Positions 1 through 10,391 of a stretch of DNA of 64,000 nucleotides are shown here, in pieces (within the stretch, counting starts at the first letter, position 1; each line of letters opens with the position of its first letter). The stretch is from Dipteris shenzhenensis (lineage: Eukaryota; Polypodiophyta; Polypodiopsida; Gleicheniales): NCBI GenBank assembly GCA_047967505.1, contig CM106541.1; one strand, given 5' to 3'. A program made the translations under genes and the position numbers. The notes below the pieces were generated by a model, which was not told where the DNA came from, ran no database searches, and saw only the letters and a program-made list of their open reading frames with translations.

Positions 1-180
1 TTGCTACCCCCCCCGATACAATGTGATCCCAATCTTATCTGCTTTCTTGTACAAAGTCATTGTGTTGCCCTCTGACCTCACCGGGACTTGAAATGCATGC
101 TCTTGTGGAATGTCTTTATAATTTGCATCGGTTCCGCGCACATATCCATGTTGCCACCTTGGATGGCATGCACACAGCCT
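1..180 (-). other. Coding-like remnant at left edge, unrecognised
   Basis: Read on the minus strand this stretch is protein-like in two frames in succession: one frame covers about 180-75 and a second about 70-1, which includes the segment IPQEHAFQVPVRSEG. A frameshift between them is inferred. I do not recognise the family. It adjoins a dispersed repeat and is cut by the window edge, so a retrotransposon gag or capsid remnant is the most likely explanation, but this is weak. Confidence 0.2.
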
Positions 181-456
181 GGGGAGCCAACTCCCTTTAG
201 TATAAATACCTTTGAAAATTTTGAGTATGTGATGAATTTAACAATATGCCATGAGTAAAAGTTAGTCAAATTACCATGGTTGTGTTCTACACTAAAAGAG
301 CTTCAAATATGTCTTTACACCTTGAAATTTGGGTAAGACATGAAAAAGTTACATGATTGCAAAGGAGTTGGGTTTTATATTTTAGTGTTTTTTTTGTTTT
401 AGCCCCCCTCATCCGAAAGACCCCCTCCGTTGGGTCTCACATATTATGAAAAATAT
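181..456 (+). repeat. Dispersed repeat family R1, copy 1
   Basis: This block matches, in reverse complement, the block at 62927-63168 over most of its length. Shared landmarks are GAGTATGTGATGAATTTAAC-like and AAAAAGTTACATGATT-like segments, a CCCCCTCATCC run and the end CACATATTATGAAAAATATG. The last part also matches a third copy at 35226-35395. It has no coding potential and no terminal structure I can define. It may be an LTR or MITE fragment. Confidence 0.75.
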
Positions 457-539
457 GGGTATTGAAGAGATTGTGGTGGTGTGCTGGGGAGAGGGAAGGG
501 AAACAAAGGCTTCTTAACCGTGAACTCGATGCAAAACAT

Positions 540-725
540 CAAGATGGAGGATACCTGTGCTTAGAGTTTAATATTAAAGTATGTTTAAGCTACTCAATGT
601 CAGACATTGAGTGTGAGCTACTCAATGTTGAACTTAATGTCGATCTCAAGTTGAATCTTGAAGTTGATGTCACACATCAAATTGAAGCTTTAACTTGATA
701 TTGAACATCGAGTTGAAGCTTGAAA
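540..725 (+). repeat. Tandem minisatellite, left part, split by CACTA element
   Basis: Degenerate tandem units of about 30-33 bp are built around TTGAAGCTT, AACTTGATGTT and GAACATCGAG. The same array resumes at 6466, directly after the CACTA element, so the transposon inserted inside one pre-existing array. The open reading frame over it (462-698) is a by-product of the repeat and is not called as a gene. Confidence 0.75.
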
Positions 726-754
726 CACTACAAGGCATAGGCCCTTTTCCGATG
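726..754 (+). repeat. CACTA left terminal inverted repeat
   Basis: This 29-bp end begins CACTAC and pairs with 6437-6465 in inverted orientation at 19 of 29 positions. It is preceded by the AAA target duplication. Confidence 0.8.
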
Positions 755-849
755 AAAATACCGATGCTTTTTACATTATTTTTTTTTTCACGGGCACAAA
801 CATCATTATAAAAGTCGCTAAAAGCATTGGAAAAGGACCATCGCCATAA

Positions 850-947
850 AGCGTCACTATATAGCGACGCTGTTAAACGTTGCTATATAGCGACACTGAT
901 AATCGTCGCTATATAGCGACACTGGTAAACGTCGCTATATAGTGACA
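850..947. promoter_or_regulatory. CACTA left subterminal repeat array
   Basis: Four copies of a near-palindrome close to CGTCGCTATATAGCGACG lie at about 26-bp spacing (851, 878, 904 and 930). In En/Spm elements, repeated short motifs next to the ends bind the element's own DNA-binding protein, so this array is the likely transposase-recognition region. The binding role is inferred from element architecture. Confidence 0.7.
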
Positions 948-961
948 ATTAATAGAAGTTT

Positions 962-1028
962 AAAAAAAGCATTAGTGGGGCCTAACAGGGCCATAGCAAG
1001 CCTGTTTTGCCCCACTAACGCTTTTTTT
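962..1028. repeat. Long hairpin inside CACTA element
   Basis: Arms 962-981 and 1009-1028 pair over 20 bp with one mismatch (AAAAAAAGC, TTAGTGGGGC and their complement). An inner AACAGG/CCTGTT pair at 984-989 and 1001-1006 extends the stem. The loop is short. A similar segment containing CGAAAAGGGTGATACAAAAT occurs twice just downstream (about 1070 and 1172), showing a local duplication. Confidence 0.7.
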
Positions 1029-1261
1029 TTTAAATTACAAAAAAAAGTTTTTTATTACAAAATTTCCCTTGCGAAAAGGGTGATACAAAATCGCTCAAAT
1101 GAAATGATCGAGCAACAAAAGGATATACATGTCGAACATATACAACATTGTTTGTTACAAAATTACCCTTTCGAAAAGGGTGATACAAAATTGCTCAAAC
1201 GAGTGGATATACAAAATGACATACATGGCGAAGTATATGCAAACTGCTACTACCACCACTA

Positions 1262-4200
1262 CTACTGCTGCCAATTGGAATCATCCTCGTCGTCCTCGTC
1301 CTCCTCCTCGTCTTGTTGGCCTGATCCTTGGTCCTCTTGAGCTGCGCCTTCTCCCTGATCCTCGTCTTGTTGGCCTGATCCCTAGCCCTGCTGATCGCTT
1401 GCCTCCGGTGATGGGACGCTGGACCTTGCACCCTAAGAGTGAACCATATAAATTGAAAATTAGATTGGAACTTAAAGAATAAAACAATTTAAAAAGTGAG
1501 ATTACAAGTAGGAGTAGACTTATACCGTGCGAGCAGCCACCTCAGCCCAATCGACCATCGCTCCCATTGCCTCTTGCTCAATAAACCACGGTTTTGTTCC
1601 TATACGAAATGTGCATCGTGTCTCTGCATCTGTAGGAGGACGACTCATCGCAGCTTGCTGTGGATCCAATTTACGAGAGTTAGAGTTAGATAAGAGGAGG
1701 GAAAGGAAAGAGGGGAAGAAGAGGGAAGAAGATGGAAAGAAGAGGGAAGAAGATGGAAAGAAGAGGGAAAGAGAGAAAAAGAGACATATGCTTCTGCTTA
1801 TGCATGAGCATAAGAACATGAGCATGAAAGAGGGAAAAGAGGGGAAAAGAGGAGAAGAGAGAAGAAGAGGGAACGGAAAGAGAGATTGGAAAGGGGGAAA
1901 GAGGGAAAGAAAGAGAGAAGAAGAGGGAAAGTAAAGAGGGAAAAAGAGACATATGCTCATGCGTGAGCATATGTCTCCTTCTCTTATGCTCATGCATACG
2001 CATAAGCATGAGCATATGTCTCCTTCTCTTATGCTTATGCATATGCTTATGCATAAGCATAAGAGAAGGAGACATATGCTCATGCTTATGCGTATGCATG
2101 AAGAATGAGCAATAAAGAGGGAAAAGAGGGGGAAAAAGAGAGGAAGAGAGAAGAAGAGGGAAAGTAAAGAGGGAAAAAGAGACATATGCTCATGCTTATG
2201 TCTCCTTCTCTTATGCTCATGCATAAGTATAAGCATGAGGGAAAAGAGGGGAAAAAAGAGAGGAAGAGAGAAGAAGAGGGAAAGTAAAGAGGGAAAAAGA
2301 GACATATGCTCATGCTTATGCATGAGCATATGTCTCCTTCTCTTATGCTCATGCATAAGTATAAGCATGAGCATATGTCTCCTTCTCTTATGCTTATGCA
2401 TAAGAGGAGAGAAGAAGAGGGAATAGAAAGAGAGATTGGAAAGGGGGAAAGAGGGAAAGAAAGAGAGAAGAAGCGGGAAAGAAAGAGAGAAGAAGAGGGA
2501 AAGTAAAGAGGGAAAAAGAGACATATGATCATGCTTATGCATGAGCATATGTCTACTTCTCTTATGCTCATGCATAAGCATAAGCATGAGCATCATACGC
2601 ATAAGCATAAGCATAAGCATAAGAGAATGAGACATATGCTCATGCTTATGCTTATGCTTATGCATGAGCATAAGAACATGAGCATGAAAGAGGGAAAAGA
2701 GGGTGGAAAAGAGGAAAAGAGAGAAGAAGAGGGAACGGAAAGAGAGATTGGAAAGGGGGAAAGAGGGAAAGAAAGAGAGAAGAAGAGGGAAAGTAAAGAG
2801 GGAAAAAGAGACATATGTTCATGCATGAGCATATGTCTCCTTCTCTTATGCTCATGCATAAGCATAAGCATGAGCATATGTCTCCTTCTCTTATGCTTAT
2901 GCTTATGCTTATGCGTAAGCAAGCATAAGCATTATGCTCATGCTTATGCGTATGCATGAGCATAAGAGAATGAGCATGAAAGAGGGAAAAGAGGGGGAAA
3001 AAGAGAGGAAGAGAGAAGAAGAGGGAAAGTAAAGAGGGAAAAACGGACATATGCTCATGCTTATGCATGAGCATATGTCTCCTCTTATGCTCATGCATAA
3101 GCATAAGCGTGAGCATATGTCTCCTTCTCTTATGCTTATGCTTATGCTTATGCATAAGCATAAGCATAAGCATTATGCTCATGCTTATGCGTATGCATGA
3201 GCATAAGAGAATGAGCATGAAAGAGGGAAAAGAGGGAGAAAAAGAGAGGAAGAGAGAAGAAGAGGGAAAGTAAAGAGGGAAAAAGAGACATATGCTCATG
3301 CTTATGCATGAGCATATGTCTCCTTCTCTTATGCTCATGCATAAGCATAAGCATGAGCATATGTCTCCTTCTCTTATCCTTATGCTTATGCATAAGCATA
3401 AGCATAAGCATTACGCTCATGCTTATGCATATGCATGAGCATAAGAGAATGAGAATGAAAGAGGGAAAAGAGGGGGAAAAAGAGAGGAAGAGAGAAGAAG
3501 AGGGAAAGTAAAGAGGGAAAAAGAGACATATGCTCATGCTTATGCATGACCATATGTCTACTTCTCTTATGCTCATGCATAAGCATAAGCATGAGCGTCT
3601 CCTTTTCTTATGCTTATGCTTATGCTTATGCATAAGACTCCTCTTATGCATATGCATAAGCATATGCTCATGCTTATGCTTATGCATAAGACTCCTCTTA
3701 TGTATATGCATAAGCATATGCTCATGCTTATGCTTATGCATGAGCATAAGAGCATGAGCATGAAGAGAGAAGAAGAGGGAAAGGAAAGAGAGATTGGAAA
3801 AGGGGAAAGAGGGAAAGAAAGAGAGAAGAAGAGGGAAAGAAAAGAGGGAAAAAAAGACATATGCTCATGCTTATGCATGAGCATATGTCTCCTTCTCTTA
3901 TGCTCGTGCATAAGCATAAGCATGAGAATATGTCTCCTTCTCTTATGCTTATGCTTATGCTTATGCATAAGCATATGCTCATGCTTATGCATGAGCATAA
4001 GAGCATGAGCATGAAAGAGGGAAAAGAGGAGGGGAAAGAGGAGAAGAGAGAAGAAGAGGGAAAGGAAAGAGAGATTGGAAAAGGGGAAAGAGGGAAAGAA
4101 AGAGAGAAGAAGAGGGAAAAAGAGACATATGCTCATGCTTATGCATGAGCATATGTATTCTTTTATGCTCATGCCTATGCTTATGCTTATGCATGAGCAT

Positions 4201-4676
4201 AAGAGCATGAGCATGAAAGAGGGAAAAGAGGGGGGGAAAGAGGAGAAGAAGAGGGAAACGAAAGAGGAAAAAAGAGGGGGAAAGAGATTGAAAGATTGAA
4301 CGAGAAGGAGAAGGAGAGGAGGGAAAGAAGAGGAGAGAAGAGGGAAAGAAGAGGGAAGAGAGGGGGAAGGGAGGGTTCCTATGCCCATCACTGCAGCTAG
4401 TGCTTAAGGCGCTAACTGCAGGCCAATGCAAATAAAAAAAATAACAAATGGAAAAAAGAGGAAGCACTTACCTGGAATAGTATGTTCCGCTCAATGTTTT
4501 GTGGACTGGCCCTACAAAAGAGAGGAGTCTTCTTTCTTTCATGAAATCTCGTTTTTTGTTTCAATCCTTTGAAATCAAGCATGAAAACTAGTAAGCAGCT
4601 TTAGCAATACAAGGAGAAGCACTCACAAAACGAAATCTCACAAAAAACCTACCTACATTGTTCAAAGAGACTCACC
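1262..4676 (-). pseudogene. Inferred spliced gene inside CACTA element (minus)
   Basis: A consistent splice chain can be read on the minus strand. A leader exon ends at 4676 (GAAGAG|GTGAGT). A 40-bp exon spans 4511-4472 (TTTTGTAG| and CCAG|GTAAGTG). A 2.8-kb intron follows, whose polypyrimidine tract is the satellite itself. A 132-bp exon spans 1657-1526 (CACAG| and ACG|GTATAAG), and the last exon is 1432-1262 (CTCTTAG|). The last two exons join in phase and give a tail rich in Gln, Asp and Glu, with DQGSGQQDE-like units, that ends SNWQQ. One premature TAG at 1382-1384 interrupts it. The candidate start Met is in the 132-bp exon (MSRPPTDAETRC). It sits where a tnpA-like product would be expected, but I recognise no domain. 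The splice chain is inference. Confidence 0.4.
1680..4370. repeat. Complex satellite: purine blocks alternating with hairpins
   Basis: Purine-rich blocks (GAGGGAAAGA-type on the plus strand) alternate with A/T/G/C blocks built from CATGCTTATGCATAAGCATG. The junction GAGACATATGCTCATGC-TTAT-GCATGAGCATATGTCTC is an inverted repeat with arms of about 17 bp and a 4-base loop, and it recurs about ten times. Between 2810 and 3521 the larger unit recurs at about 235-242 bp. Long open frames rich in Met-Leu-His or Arg-Glu-Lys on both strands are by-products of the repeat and are not genes. Confidence 0.85.
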
Positions 4677-4859
4677 TCTTCAAAAACTTCCTTTCAAGAA
4701 ACCAAAGAGGGAGAAGGGTGGAGGGGGAGCACAAGAGCTAGGAGAGGAGTGAGTAGTAGTGAGGAGTGGAGAATAGAGTGGGAGGTCGTCAGAAATATGT
4801 GGGAGAAGAGATTGCTTTGCTTACAATAGAGATTAGAGAGTGCTAAAGAAAGCATATTG

Positions 4860-5160
4860 CATCGCGATGGGTTTCGGTTTTAACCCACAGCGTCACTATA
4901 TAGCGACGCTTTTCTATCGCTATATAGGGACACTAAAGAGTCGCTATATAGCGACCTTTAACACTAAACCCTAAACCCTAAACCCAAACCCTAAAAGTCG
5001 CTATATAGCGACCTTTAACCCTAAAAGTTACTATATAGCGACACTTAATCCTATAAGTGGCTATGTAGCGACCCTTTACCCTAAGTGTCGCTATATAGCG
5101 ACACTTATATCTTAAAAGTGTCAATTCAAGGCACTTGATCTAAGAAGAGAGGGAAGGAGC
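4860..5160. promoter_or_regulatory. Central TATATAGCGAC array, possible two-way promoter
   Basis: Six to seven copies of the motif also found at the element ends lie at 4890-5105. They are interleaved with a telomere-like or telo-box run, CTAAACCCTAAACCCTAAA, at about 4964-4995. The array lies between the inferred minus-strand leader exon (below 4860) and the plus-strand transposase remnant (from 5232). A shared promoter for divergent transcripts is an inference from that position. In other CACTA elements the same subterminal motifs overlap the promoter. Confidence 0.45.
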
Positions 5161-5231
5161 TCATGGGTGGCTATTTTTTGGATCTTAATGGATTTCCTTG
5201 CATTTTGTGTTGTGACTTTAGAGGTGTGCAG

Positions 5232-5796
5232 ATGGAAGGGACGAGTGAAATCTTGTCAGATGATGCGCCAATGCTCGAGAGTGCAGAGTGGCTTACAGAG
5301 AGGTTGTATTATCATTGCACTCATTGCAAGCGAGAAGTATGACATCAACGCCGTATTGTCATGAGCCACTTGAGGATGTATGGGGAGGAGCCCAAACCAA
5401 TACCCACCATTGGTGGTGCACATGGTGATGAATCATCGAAAAGCCATTGCTATTTGAGTTTGTGATTAATATTGCATGTGTACACGACACAAAATCTTGA
5501 GACAGGATGAGGAGGGTGGTGTGCATATACCTTCACACTACCAATGTGGATATGAAGATAGAGATCATGTGGATATGGAGATGCCACTACCAATGCCGGA
5601 TCCAATTGATCCAAATGGATTTAGAGAAGAAGATGAAGATCACAATATGAGCCAAGAGGAAGATGTGCATAATGACATTATATGGGAGGAAGATGGAGAT
5701 CACGATATTGAGGAAGAAGGTGACGATCATCAAGAATCACCCGACTTTATTGAAGAAGATAATCAAGTCTATGGTGAACGTATGATGATGATATAG
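5232..5796 (+). pseudogene. Decayed transposase N-terminus (tnp2-like)
   Basis: From the ATG at 5232, just after an acceptor-like GTGTGCAG, the frame reads a short acidic leader followed by YHCTHCK and, past an in-frame TGA at 5343-5345, RRIVMSHLRMYGEEP. A CxxC pair followed by a basic stretch, HL and YGE resembles the transposase-associated domain at the start of plant CACTA tnp2 proteins. After a frameshift an acidic segment continues at 5476-5796 (Glu/Asp-rich, with many EED and GDHD units), as the linker after that domain often does. The catalytic Transposase_21 region is absent. The assignment is tentative; the pseudogene status is clear. Confidence 0.4.
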
Positions 5797-6251
5797 GAGA
5801 TCAACTCAGTATAGAGTTGGAGATAGACTTGTTTGGCATACTAGACTTGGCTCAGGATGAAGCCAAGTCTCAAACGTAAACATGAATATATGAGCTTCGA
5901 ACTTGATGTACATGCTCTTGTACTTTTATTCTTTCAAAGGATCAAACATGTACATGCTCTAGTATTTTTATTCTCTATGAGATCAAACATGTATGAAAAT
6001 TTAAAAAGATTTGTCATTGGAAAAAACTAACTTTTAAGGCCTACATGAGTAAAAAACATCTTTGGAAAATGTCGCTATAAAATAGTGTCTCAGTGTCCGT
6101 ATATAGCGAAGTGCCTAATACGATGAGGCACGAGTGGCAAGAGCACCAAGAGATGGCGGACACCCAGACAGGACAACACAGGGCATGGGCATGAGTGGGG
6201 TGAGGGGGTATAAAGAGAGAGAGTGTTAGAGAGTGGTGAGGGGTGGAGTTA

Positions 6252-6436
6252 GAGAATATAGCGACACTTAAAAGTCACTATATAGCGACCTTTATAATCG
6301 TCGCTATATAGCGACGTTTGCACAACATCGATATCTAGCGACGTTTGCTTAACGTCGCTATATAGCAATGCTTTACGGGATGCGCTTTTCATACCAACGA
6401 TTAGCGCCCCATGCGCGCTAAACATCGGTATGTAAA
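6252..6436. promoter_or_regulatory. CACTA right subterminal repeat array
   Basis: Five copies or partial copies of the TATATAGCGAC palindrome lie at about 6258-6366. They include a perfect 18-bp CGTCGCTATATAGCGACG at 6300-6317. A more degenerate copy lies near 6110. They mirror the left array and support the element boundaries. Confidence 0.7.
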
Positions 6437-6465
6437 CGTCGCAATAGGATCCGTGTGTAGTAGTG
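6437..6465 (-). repeat. CACTA right terminal inverted repeat
   Basis: The reverse complement begins CACTACTACACACGG and pairs with 726-754. The AAA target duplication follows at 6466-6468. Confidence 0.8.
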
Positions 6466-6765
6466 AAACTCAATGTTGGACATCGACTTGAAACTTTAAC
6501 TTGATGTTCTGCTTCAAGTTGAAGCTTGAGCTTGATGTTGGACATCGACTTGAAGCTTTAATTGGATGTTCAACAAGTTGAAGCTTGAAGTTGATGTTGA
6601 ACATCGAGTTCAAGCTTTAACCCGATGTTGAACATCAACTTAAAGCCTTCATTTCATGTTTAGTATCGAGTTGAAGCTTAAAATCGATGTCAAATATCAT
6701 GTTTAAGATTCTAACTGATGTTGGGACATCGAGTTGAACGTTATACTTGATGTTCCACATTGAGT
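6466..6765 (+). repeat. Tandem minisatellite, right part
   Basis: This continues the array of 540-725 with degenerate 30-33-bp units (GATGTTGGACATCGACTTGA-like). The reading frame on the minus strand here is a by-product of the repeat. From 6766 to 7427 I see no gene or repeat. Confidence 0.75.
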
Positions 6766-7427
6766 TTAACAAAATCAAAGTAAAGTTTCTACTTGTTCAG
6801 TACACTCATGGTCATATGACCAAATGTTTGATCCATTTTCAATGGAGCTTTTTTTACATGTTTCGTTTACATTGACAGCAATGATGTCACTTGTGTAGAT
6901 GACTTACACACCTAAGCCCATGGTCTTCATGTGGAAGAAGACAATGTTATTGTCAAAAGCGTAGAGGAAGATTCTTCTTCCACTTCACCTTGGGGATGAA
7001 ATCAATGTAACCAATGAGAGTGATGCTCTACAAACTAATGAAGAGTAGTCAATTTTGAAATGTATAGAAATAATTTTTAAGTTGTTTATTGATGATCATG
7101 TTTTAATGATTTATTCGATTTAAATATATAGCGTATAATCTTTGCTTTTAATAATAGCACTATTACCTTTCCATGTGAGATCTATGAACACGTGAACTTA
7201 GTTTCTTATAAAACCATATCATTTCTTGGTACTTTTTAAAAATTTGTATTCAAGGACGTATGGTTTTTTATCTCATTTTAGAAAAGCCTTTATCATGAGT
7301 GAAGCACTTCTCTAATTTATTTAAAAAGAGCCCCTTTTTGTGCAAAATCTTTCAAAGATTCCAAATGTTTTTGCTAATGTGGAAATATTACCCAAACAAT
7401 CTGCAATGGTGTTAATGACTAATGTCT

Positions 7428-7667
7428 GTTCAACCACACTAGTTCACGACAATCACATAATTGGTGTTTAAGCTGAACCAGCCACAGTTGCATGATGTCC
7501 CAACCACCGGGCTGGTTTAGGACAATAACAATATATTACCATTCTGTTATGAAATGCATTGCTGTTAATTTTTGTTCAACCATGCTGGTTCAGGACAATC
7601 ACATAACTAGTATTTGAGCTAAAGTAGCCACAATGACCTGATGTTCCAACCACTGGGCTAGTTTAGG
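7428..7667 (+). repeat. Two-copy tandem duplication, period 146 bp
   Basis: Copies at 7428-7521 and 7574-7667 share GTTCAACCA, GACAATCACATAA, CCAACCAC and GGGCTGGTTTAGG. They are diverged at roughly one base in six. No function is evident. Confidence 0.75.
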
Positions 7668-7694
7668 CAACCACTGACTTGTGTTATATCAAGC

Positions 7695-8618
7695 ATGTGT
7701 ATGATGTGCTCATCAAACACCTTGTGTCCCATCTGCTTTTTACAGATGTCCTTTCTATTTGGAGAAACTCTCGTATTTTCAAGCCAAAATGTCATCATTC
7801 TAGCAATAACTTCTGCCCTTAGGCTGTCCCTCCTTTTCTTGCGTTTTATTGAAGCCCACAGACTTCTCGAAACAAGATGATTGTGCATTGCTCCTGCTCT
7901 ACGTTCAACCATTGGAGTCACCTTGGTGCTTCTGATTGACAACATCTTCGACATTGTGTGCCCAAGCCATTTCTCCTTCGTTTCATGGGACACCGACATA
8001 GCTAATATCACCCTCTTTCTAGCTAGTTGATCTAAGCTGTGCACCCCTTTCACTTTTTGTAGGCCATTTCTCAGGTTAGAGGGCAATGCCTCTTGGGCAT
8101 GCATCTCCCGAGGTGTTGGTCGATTTGTTACTCTACAAACTTTATGGTGCAAGCTAAAGCTTGTGAAGATTCGAGATTGGTATTCACGTGAATGGCTTGA
8201 TGTTGCTGCCTCAAATGCTCCCACCGTGACACCACATCTCGTGTTCTTCACTTCAATGGCAATGATCGAATGTGTGCATTTGCAAGTCCTTCTTGCTGTT
8301 GCTCTGCAAGGATTAATCTTCTTTCTTCTCATTGTTTCTCCCTTTGCAAACATTGCAAAAGTGTCTCCACTGTTGTTTTAATATCATGCCATTGCTTTCC
8401 TCGACCCGCAATTTGTTCCTTGTGCCTTGACCAAGCTTTTTCATCTTTCTTGTCTCGCAACCTTTGGCTACTTCTCTTGCAAGCCATGGTGAGCTGCATG
8501 TTGCCATTGATGCCATGGCGACAATCAGTCCAGAATAGACCCTCCAAAACATGAGGAATCTAGCTTGTGAGGCGAGCAAAGAATAGAAGACAACTTCCCC
8601 GAGAAACGACAATGTCAA
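7695..8618 (-). pseudogene. Decayed gene for a basic, unrecognised protein
   Basis: Protein-like sequence runs on the minus strand from about 8548 to 7695 but changes frame. The upstream part has a charged coiled-coil-like stretch (KKDEKAWSRHKEQ, then EERRLILAEQQQEGLANAH after a TGA, then RDVVSRWEHLRQQHQ). The downstream part, in another frame, is strongly basic (ASIKRKKRRDSLRAEV) and contains FWLENTRVSPNRKDICKKQ followed by GHKVFDEHIIHMLDITQ. The longest single open frame (7658-8353) is therefore a mixture of true and shadow frames. I do not recognise a named domain. The pattern fits a repeated, transposon-linked gene family. At least one frameshift and one stop make it a pseudogene. Confidence 0.45.
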
Positions 8619-8639
8619 ACTAAAGTCTATGCAAGGTCA

Positions 8640-9815
8640 CGTCAACGTGCGTGCGGGTTGTAAGACGAGGGTAGGTTACAAGTACTTAATGTTCCAAGAT
8701 TGATAGGCGGGAGGTGTGAAAATTCAAAATTTGTGGGAGTGGCAAAATTTTCAGCCATCGAATTTCTCTCCTCTGGCGATACAAGTCAGCAGAATTGGAT
8801 ATCCCAAACAAGTGCAATGTGGCCTAAATTCTTCAAAACATAAATAGGCCAAAGGCAAGCTATCGGGTTTGATGCTATGTATTATGAAATGCAATGGCCT
8901 TTGGCATACTTATGAGCCATATAGCAAGCAAGTACATGGAAAAAGAAATAATTCAAAATTGTAAAATATTGTTGTATTTGTTAAAAGATCTTTGCACATG
9001 CACAAATTGCACATTTTTAACTTCTTTCATTTTAGGGTGAATCTAGAAACCAATATCAACAACTATCAATGTTTTGAGACCACCATATAGAAGTCCCACT
9101 AGTTTGGATTTCAAATTTTCAATCCATTTTGGTTTTCAACAAATCAAAAAAAAGTTATGGAGCATGCCCTCAAATGGGTGTGCATCACTTTAGCACAACA
9201 TTGGAGGCCCGTTCACCCATAGGTAATAATCTCATTTAGGTGTGTCCTTGGGTTTAGGAGAAGCTCATGTAGTGTGCTTTTAAATGATTACTTGGTTGCA
9301 TGTATGTACAGAATAAAATTTTGATGTTTTTGAATAAATTGTTATAACCTATACTCTTTAGGATGCATGCTTCACATGCAGCATAGCACCTTTAATGCTT
9401 TAATGGTCTTGTTTCAAATCATTATCCCATAATTTTTTAGTCTCACGTTCAAGTTTAGAATGTGTAGTACAACTTGAAGACAAAGTTTTTTGAATTCCGT
9501 TGAGCAATGCATAAGTTATAGGTCATGCAAGATACCTATATACAGAAAATTCCTTGAACCTCACTAAAATGGCTACACCCAAGCAAACAATGACCCGAGG
9601 TCTATTAAATCTTCTAGTCATCTCTGATTCCATCATTAAAGACCTTGATAAAACAAATAAATTACCATGGTCTCTCTACAGAATTTTTGCTAACACTAAT
9701 CCAGCCGAGGTTCCGTTACATTCTAATTGGAATGTCACATATAATTGAGGGGACAAAGGTGCTATTTTAGTCATTGTTTAGTGCAATGGTGAGCTCTTTG
9801 CCATATTGGCATACT
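8640..9815. other. No gene or repeat seen
   Basis: AT-rich intergenic DNA. Short open frames here have no recognisable domain or codon pattern. Confidence 0.5.
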
Positions 9816-9889
9816 AGCTAGGTGGGTAAGAAACCATATGCAATGTTTACATACTCTTACTTTAAGGCCTTATGACATTGTGGCAATTT

Positions 9890-10275
9890 TATAGGAAATG
9901 GAAAATTTAATGCCAAGGTGGCATGTGGTCCCTCATCTAATTTTTCAAAAAAAAATCCATATAACTATTGAGCTCTTATCATCAATGGTTTTGTGAAAAA
10001 AAGGACTTTGTGAAGCATTCTAGGGTTGAAAATGGCATTCATATTTTCTCCCAACATTATGATACTTAATGTCTTATGATCTTTTGGTAGTTTTGTGCGA
10101 AATTGAAAATCTAATTGGTATGTAGTCTCCTACCTTTTCTTCTAGTTTTTTTCCCACAACACAAGTGGGTTCTTCAGGTCAATAGTCTTATGGGAAATAA
10201 GACTTTGAAGCATTTGAGGATTGAAAATGACATTAAATTCACCTTTTCACCAAACGTTATGATATTTGAATTAAT
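9890..10275 (+). repeat. Two-copy tandem duplication, period about 197 bp
   Basis: TCAATGGTTTTGTG at 9982 and TCAATAGTCTTATG at 10179 begin matching segments. These share ACTTTG, AAGCATT, GGTTGAAAATG or GATTGAAAATG, and ATTATGATA. Matching extends upstream to the GGCATGTGGTCCC/GGTATGTAGTCTC segments. Confidence 0.65.
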
Positions 10276-10391
10276 TTGTCCCATAAAAACTTATCATATC
10301 ATTAGGACTTGAACCAGACTTGAACAAGCAAAATTCATGAAAGCCTTTTCCCACCATGTCCTTAAAGCTTTAGCTGAACCTCTCTCATATT

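Larger units (their letters stand above)
726..6465. mobile_element. CACTA (En/Spm-type) DNA transposon, 5.74 kb
   Basis: The element starts CACTACAAGGCATAGGCCC and ends, on the opposite strand, CACTACTACACACGGATCC. The two 29-bp ends agree at 19 positions, including CACTAC. It is flanked by AAA at 723-725 and 6466-6468, the 3-bp target duplication expected for CACTA elements. Subterminal regions at both ends carry repeated TATATAGCGAC palindromes, as expected of sites bound by a TNPA-like protein. The interior holds a satellite, a central array of the same motif and two decayed divergent genes. No complete transposase catalytic domain was found, so the copy is probably non-autonomous. Superfamily assignment is strong; activity is unlikely. 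Confidence 0.85.

Noticed and set aside
942-1487. Overlapping frames with poly-Ser or Pro-Arg runs
   Set aside because: They are shadows of the minus-strand acidic exon 1432-1262, whose splice phase supports only one of the frames.
1520-4470. Long open frames on both strands (up to 383 codons) rich in Met, Leu, His, Ser, Phe or Arg, Lys, Glu
   Set aside because: They are translations of the satellite at 1680-4370, open only because the repeat lacks stops. Composition is non-protein-like and several frames are open at once.
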